From NCBI RefSeq assembly GCF_015223055.1, contig NZ_JADFBX010000001.1, positions 992,001-1,056,000 on the forward strand: a DNA stretch of 64,000 bases, in the 5' to 3' direction. This DNA comes from Pedobacter sp. MC2016-24 (GTDB taxonomy: Bacteria > Bacteroidota > Bacteroidia > Sphingobacteriales > Sphingobacteriaceae). Positions 61,772 through 64,000 of this stretch are shown in pieces. Both the position numbers and the translations under genes were made by a program. The stretch's first letter is position 1, and every line of letters starts with the position of its first letter. The notes below the pieces were generated by a model. The model saw only the letters and a list, made by a program, of their open reading frames with translations, was not told the origin of the DNA and did not search any database.

Positions 61772-63334
61772 TTATTGCACCTGCAGATTAAGAAGTTTCA
61801 GCCAACCTTCGGCCGTGACATCACCATTCACAGCAAGCTTGATTCCTGGTTGGTTTTCTTTTTTGGTATCTACAATTGCTACCGCCCATGTATAAGTTCC
61901 GGCCGGTAAGTCTACTTTGGTTTTGAATTCATAAGCTACCGGCGTATTTTTTAACCAGCCGGAAGGTTCACTATCGTTATCTACAAAAACTTTCTTCACC
62001 TGATTTGACGCGTCCAGTAAGGCAAAAGCAACCTTATATTTGTAATTCCATTGCGGGATATTGTTGGGAAAATATCCCCAGCCCATATTTCTCCAGCGGT
62101 GTGTAATGGTCGTCTCAGCACCACCACTGATTTTCTCCGGCAGATAGACCTGATCGGGATATAAACGGTATCCACCTTCGGATACAAAACGTTGCACCAA
62201 TGAAAAGGATTTGGTAAACCAGCTTTCGATATCACCCATGCGAAAATCCATCGTATTTACAGCAGCTTCCAATGAGGAATCGAATTCACCTTTCCTGACA
62301 TCCTCGGGATGCCCCTCTCTGTATTTACCACTCGGATCGGTCCAATAGCGGTGTGTACCACTGGTGATCCAACCACCCTCCATCAGAATTGGGCGCTTAA
62401 AATTCCAGGCCTTAGCAAAATTCTTTTCCCAGGTTTGGTAGTAATCGGTCATTCCAAAAGCATCCTGTCTGAGGCTATATCCCTTATTGATCAATTTAGT
62501 TAACAACCGATCTGAATTGGGATTTGCAGAACCCCAGCTTACAGGATCTCCAATCACCCGGTGGTAGTTGATGATTAAAGGTACATTGGTAAATGTTTTC
62601 ACGTACAGATCAGAGATCCAATCCATCACCTCTTCTTTGGCTTGCTCCACATTCTGGCCGGAAGATGCATTCGGATCAAAATAAATTACGTTGTGTGCCT
62701 CTCCCCATTTACCCAGGCCATAGGCATCAATAAATGCGGCTTTCTTTGGATCATTAAAATCTTTCGCAAGCTCTTCGATAAATTTAGCATAATACTGCCT
62801 GAAAACCGGATCTTGTGGATAAGGCGTTCTCCTGTTCGGGAACGAAGCATTCTCCACAAAGTATTTCGCTCCGGCATCGAACACAAACTGCGGGGTATTC
62901 AAGCCCTGATCGCGTCCGTCTACCACAATACGAAAAGCAATGGGCAAGCCCCGGCTCTCAGCTCCCTTGATCATTTTATAAAGGGCAGATCCTGGGTCCC
63001 TCCAGGCATATACGCCATTGGAAGGGTTAAATGTTGCCCAGTTGGTTCGAATGTAACAAGCTGAAGCATAATCTATAGCTTTTACTTTTTTCCCCAAATC
63101 TGGCACATAATATTCCGTATCCCAATACGATTCAATGCCAGAACCAGAGCCATACATCACCCATCCGTTTAATGGGTTTCGAAAGGTGGAACTTCTATTG
63201 TAATTCGGTTTAACCAGGGTGCCCTGCGCTTTTTTCGCATCGTCGCCAGCACTTTTTTTACAGGCAAAAAGCAGGACACATAATAATGCAGTCAACACTC
63301 GTGAAATCATGATTCTATATTTAAATCTTTTCAT
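61772..63334 (-). CDS. DUF4832-type lipoprotein, probable glycan-active protein
   Basis: 520 residues with lipobox VLLFAC then KKS. Residues about 45-390 look like a TIM-barrel: NPLNGWVMYGSGSG, IRTNWATFNPSNGVYAWRDP (a segment like those before catalytic sites in GH-A barrels), GLPIAFRIVVDGRDQ, YGLGKWGEAHNV with a candidate catalytic Glu, and PILMEGGWITSG with a second one. The C-terminal 120 residues form a beta domain (THRWRNMGWGYFPNN, NNDSEPSGW-like strand), as in DUF4832/DUF4874 proteins. The two Glu positions suggest a glycoside hydrolase, but no activity is established for the family. Operonic with the CE15-like esterase. Confidence 0.78.
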   Translation of the reverse strand: MKRFKYRIMISRVLTALLCVLLFACKKSAGDDAKKAQGTLVKPNYNRSSTFRNPLNGWVMYGSGSGIESYWDTEYYVPDLGKKVKAIDYASACYIRTNWATFNPSNGVYAWRDPGSALYKMIKGAESRGLPIAFRIVVDGRDQGLNTPQFVFDAGAKYFVENASFPNRRTPYPQDPVFRQYYAKFIEELAKDFNDPKKAAFIDAYGLGKWGEAHNVIYFDPNASSGQNVEQAKEEVMDWISDLYVKTFTNVPLIINYHRVIGDPVSWGSANPNSDRLLTKLINKGYSLRQDAFGMTDYYQTWEKNFAKAWNFKRPILMEGGWITSGTHRYWTDPSGKYREGHPEDVRKGEFDSSLEAAVNTMDFRMGDIESWFTKSFSLVQRFVSEGGYRLYPDQVYLPEKISGGAETTITHRWRNMGWGYFPNNIPQWNYKYKVAFALLDASNQVKKVFVDNDSEPSGWLKNTPVAYEFKTKVDLPAGTYTWAVAIVDTKKENQPGIKLAVNGDVTAEGWLKLLNLQVQ

Positions 63335-63360
63335 TAGAATATCATTTATTTTTTCTATTG

Positions 63361-64000
63361 TTACCGTTTTTCAGCCAGTATAGTCATATTGCGCAAATCC
63401 AACACCAGCACATTGGTCCCTGCCGGAATTGTATAGTACGAGTTGCGCTGTGCACTTGTCGTACCCCCCGATAGCTCTGCTACTTTACCGAGTACCAGGG
63501 TCAGTTCCTGCAGTGCACCTGTAGCGGTAAGCGGACAACTAAAGGCATAAGCAAGATCTTTGTTGGTAATCGGCCCTCCAAAAAGTATAAATTTAGTTTT
63601 ACCTACCCTGGCCCCGGTGTATACCAGTACTTGTGGATCGGCTAAACTCACCGTACAGTTCATTTTAACCGGTGCGCCATAACCGTTAATTACGCCGTGT
63701 AACCACAAATCTGTAACTTCAGTTGTGGTAACCAGGCCATTATTGGTCCAGACCACACTTTTTGGTGTCAGGTCCTGCGCAGCCGAATAAATGGTGGCGG
63801 TTGCTTTTTGCATATTGACGACCACCCTGTATTTTCCGGCGGTCTCTATTTTCCAGGAAAAAGGTGTTTCCCGCATTTTAACATCAACGGCTGTACCATC
63901 TTTAAGCAAGGTATTGGCATCAGCTGCCGCGATGTAATTTTTCTTACCGTTAAATTCAACCGGAATCTGCAGTTCACCAGGTTCCAGGTCAAGCACAAAG
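63361..64000 (-). CDS. C-terminal part of a secreted carbohydrate-binding-like protein (partial)
   Basis: The frame runs off the right edge of the window, so the start is missing; a GTG at 63996 is not a likely start. The visible 213 codons are beta-rich: PVEFNGKKNYIAAADANTLL, WKIETAGKYRVVVNMQKATA (a sandwich repeat like those of SusE/SusF-type proteins), then VTDLWLHGVINGYGAPVKM, another such repeat. The order downstream (DUF4832 lipoprotein, CE15 esterase) fits a SusE/SusF-like surface glycan-binding protein encoded after a SusCD pair outside the window. Family assignment is by context and fold pattern. Confidence 0.6.
   Translation of the reverse strand, partial: FVLDLEPGELQIPVEFNGKKNYIAAADANTLLKDGTAVDVKMRETPFSWKIETAGKYRVVVNMQKATATIYSAAQDLTPKSVVWTNNGLVTTTEVTDLWLHGVINGYGAPVKMNCTVSLADPQVLVYTGARVGKTKFILFGGPITNKDLAYAFSCPLTATGALQELTLVLGKVAELSGGTTSAQRNSYYTIPAGTNVLVLDLRNMTILAEKR

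Noticed and set aside
63994..63996. GTG start for the last gene of the window
   Set aside because: The frame is open to the window edge and the protein would lack a signal peptide, so the true start is outside the window.

Overview
The window is chromosomal DNA from a Bacteroidota bacterium, most likely of the Pedobacter/Sphingobacteriaceae type. The evidence is SusC/SusD pairs preceded by FecR anti-sigma and ECF sigma genes, a hybrid two-component regulator with a Reg_prop periplasmic part, a type IX secretion (T9SS) type-B adhesin with a PorP/SprF-like partner, and a Bacteroidota-style promoter (TTTG, 18-nt spacer, TATCTTTG) upstream of a tRNA pair. Nearly all genes lie on the minus strand.

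Layout. 0-4.1 kb: a lipoprotein, a Crp/Fnr regulator, a HIT-family protein, an AT-rich orphan gene, one tRNA-Pro(UGG), and three gene remnants (a HAD N-terminus, a possible XRE regulator and a sterol-desaturase-like gene). 4.1-23.1 kb: block A, ten genes on the minus strand. In transcription order these are ECF sigma, FecR, SusC-like TonB-dependent receptor with STN domain, SusD-like lipoprotein, small lipoprotein, GldA-like ABC ATPase, GldF-GldG fusion permease, tandem MutS-like ATPase, M16 metallopeptidase and a second GldF-GldG fusion permease. 23.3-23.5 kb: two tandem tRNA-Pro(UGG) genes. 23.9-34.8 kb: a three-gene surface module (a secreted protein ending in a BclB-type domain, a 2938-residue repeat adhesin, and a PorP/SprF-like protein). 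35.1-53.9 kb: block B, the same ten genes in the same order as block A. 54-64 kb: a YjbQ-family protein, a secreted YD-repeat-like protein, and the edge of a polysaccharide utilisation locus (hybrid two-component regulator, CE15-type esterase, DUF4832-type lipoprotein, and a partial surface protein).

The standout is the ten-gene block, present twice. Its genes are packed with gaps of a few bases or overlaps. It joins a sigma/anti-sigma/receptor signalling relay and an outer-membrane SusCD importer to a GldA/GldFG-like ABC complex with two different fused permeases per ATPase, a periplasmic M16 peptidase lipoprotein, and a cytosolic protein with two MutS-type ATPase modules fused head to tail. 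The MutS-like proteins lack an obvious mismatch-recognition domain, and their setting is an envelope transporter, not DNA repair. I infer a sensing and transport or processing system for a peptide-like ligand; the ligand and the role of the MutS-like ATPase are unknown. By eye, the MutS-like protein, ATPase, permeases and peptidase are close between blocks, while SusC, SusD and above all the small lipoproteins have diverged, as expected if the two copies recognise different ligands.

Block A is also bracketed by a perfect 127-bp direct repeat that contains tRNA-Pro (3434-3560 and 23317-23443). Recombination between these repeats could delete or amplify the block as a unit of about 19.9 kb. The T9SS adhesin module sits between the two blocks. 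No rRNA, CRISPR array, transposase or integrase gene was seen.
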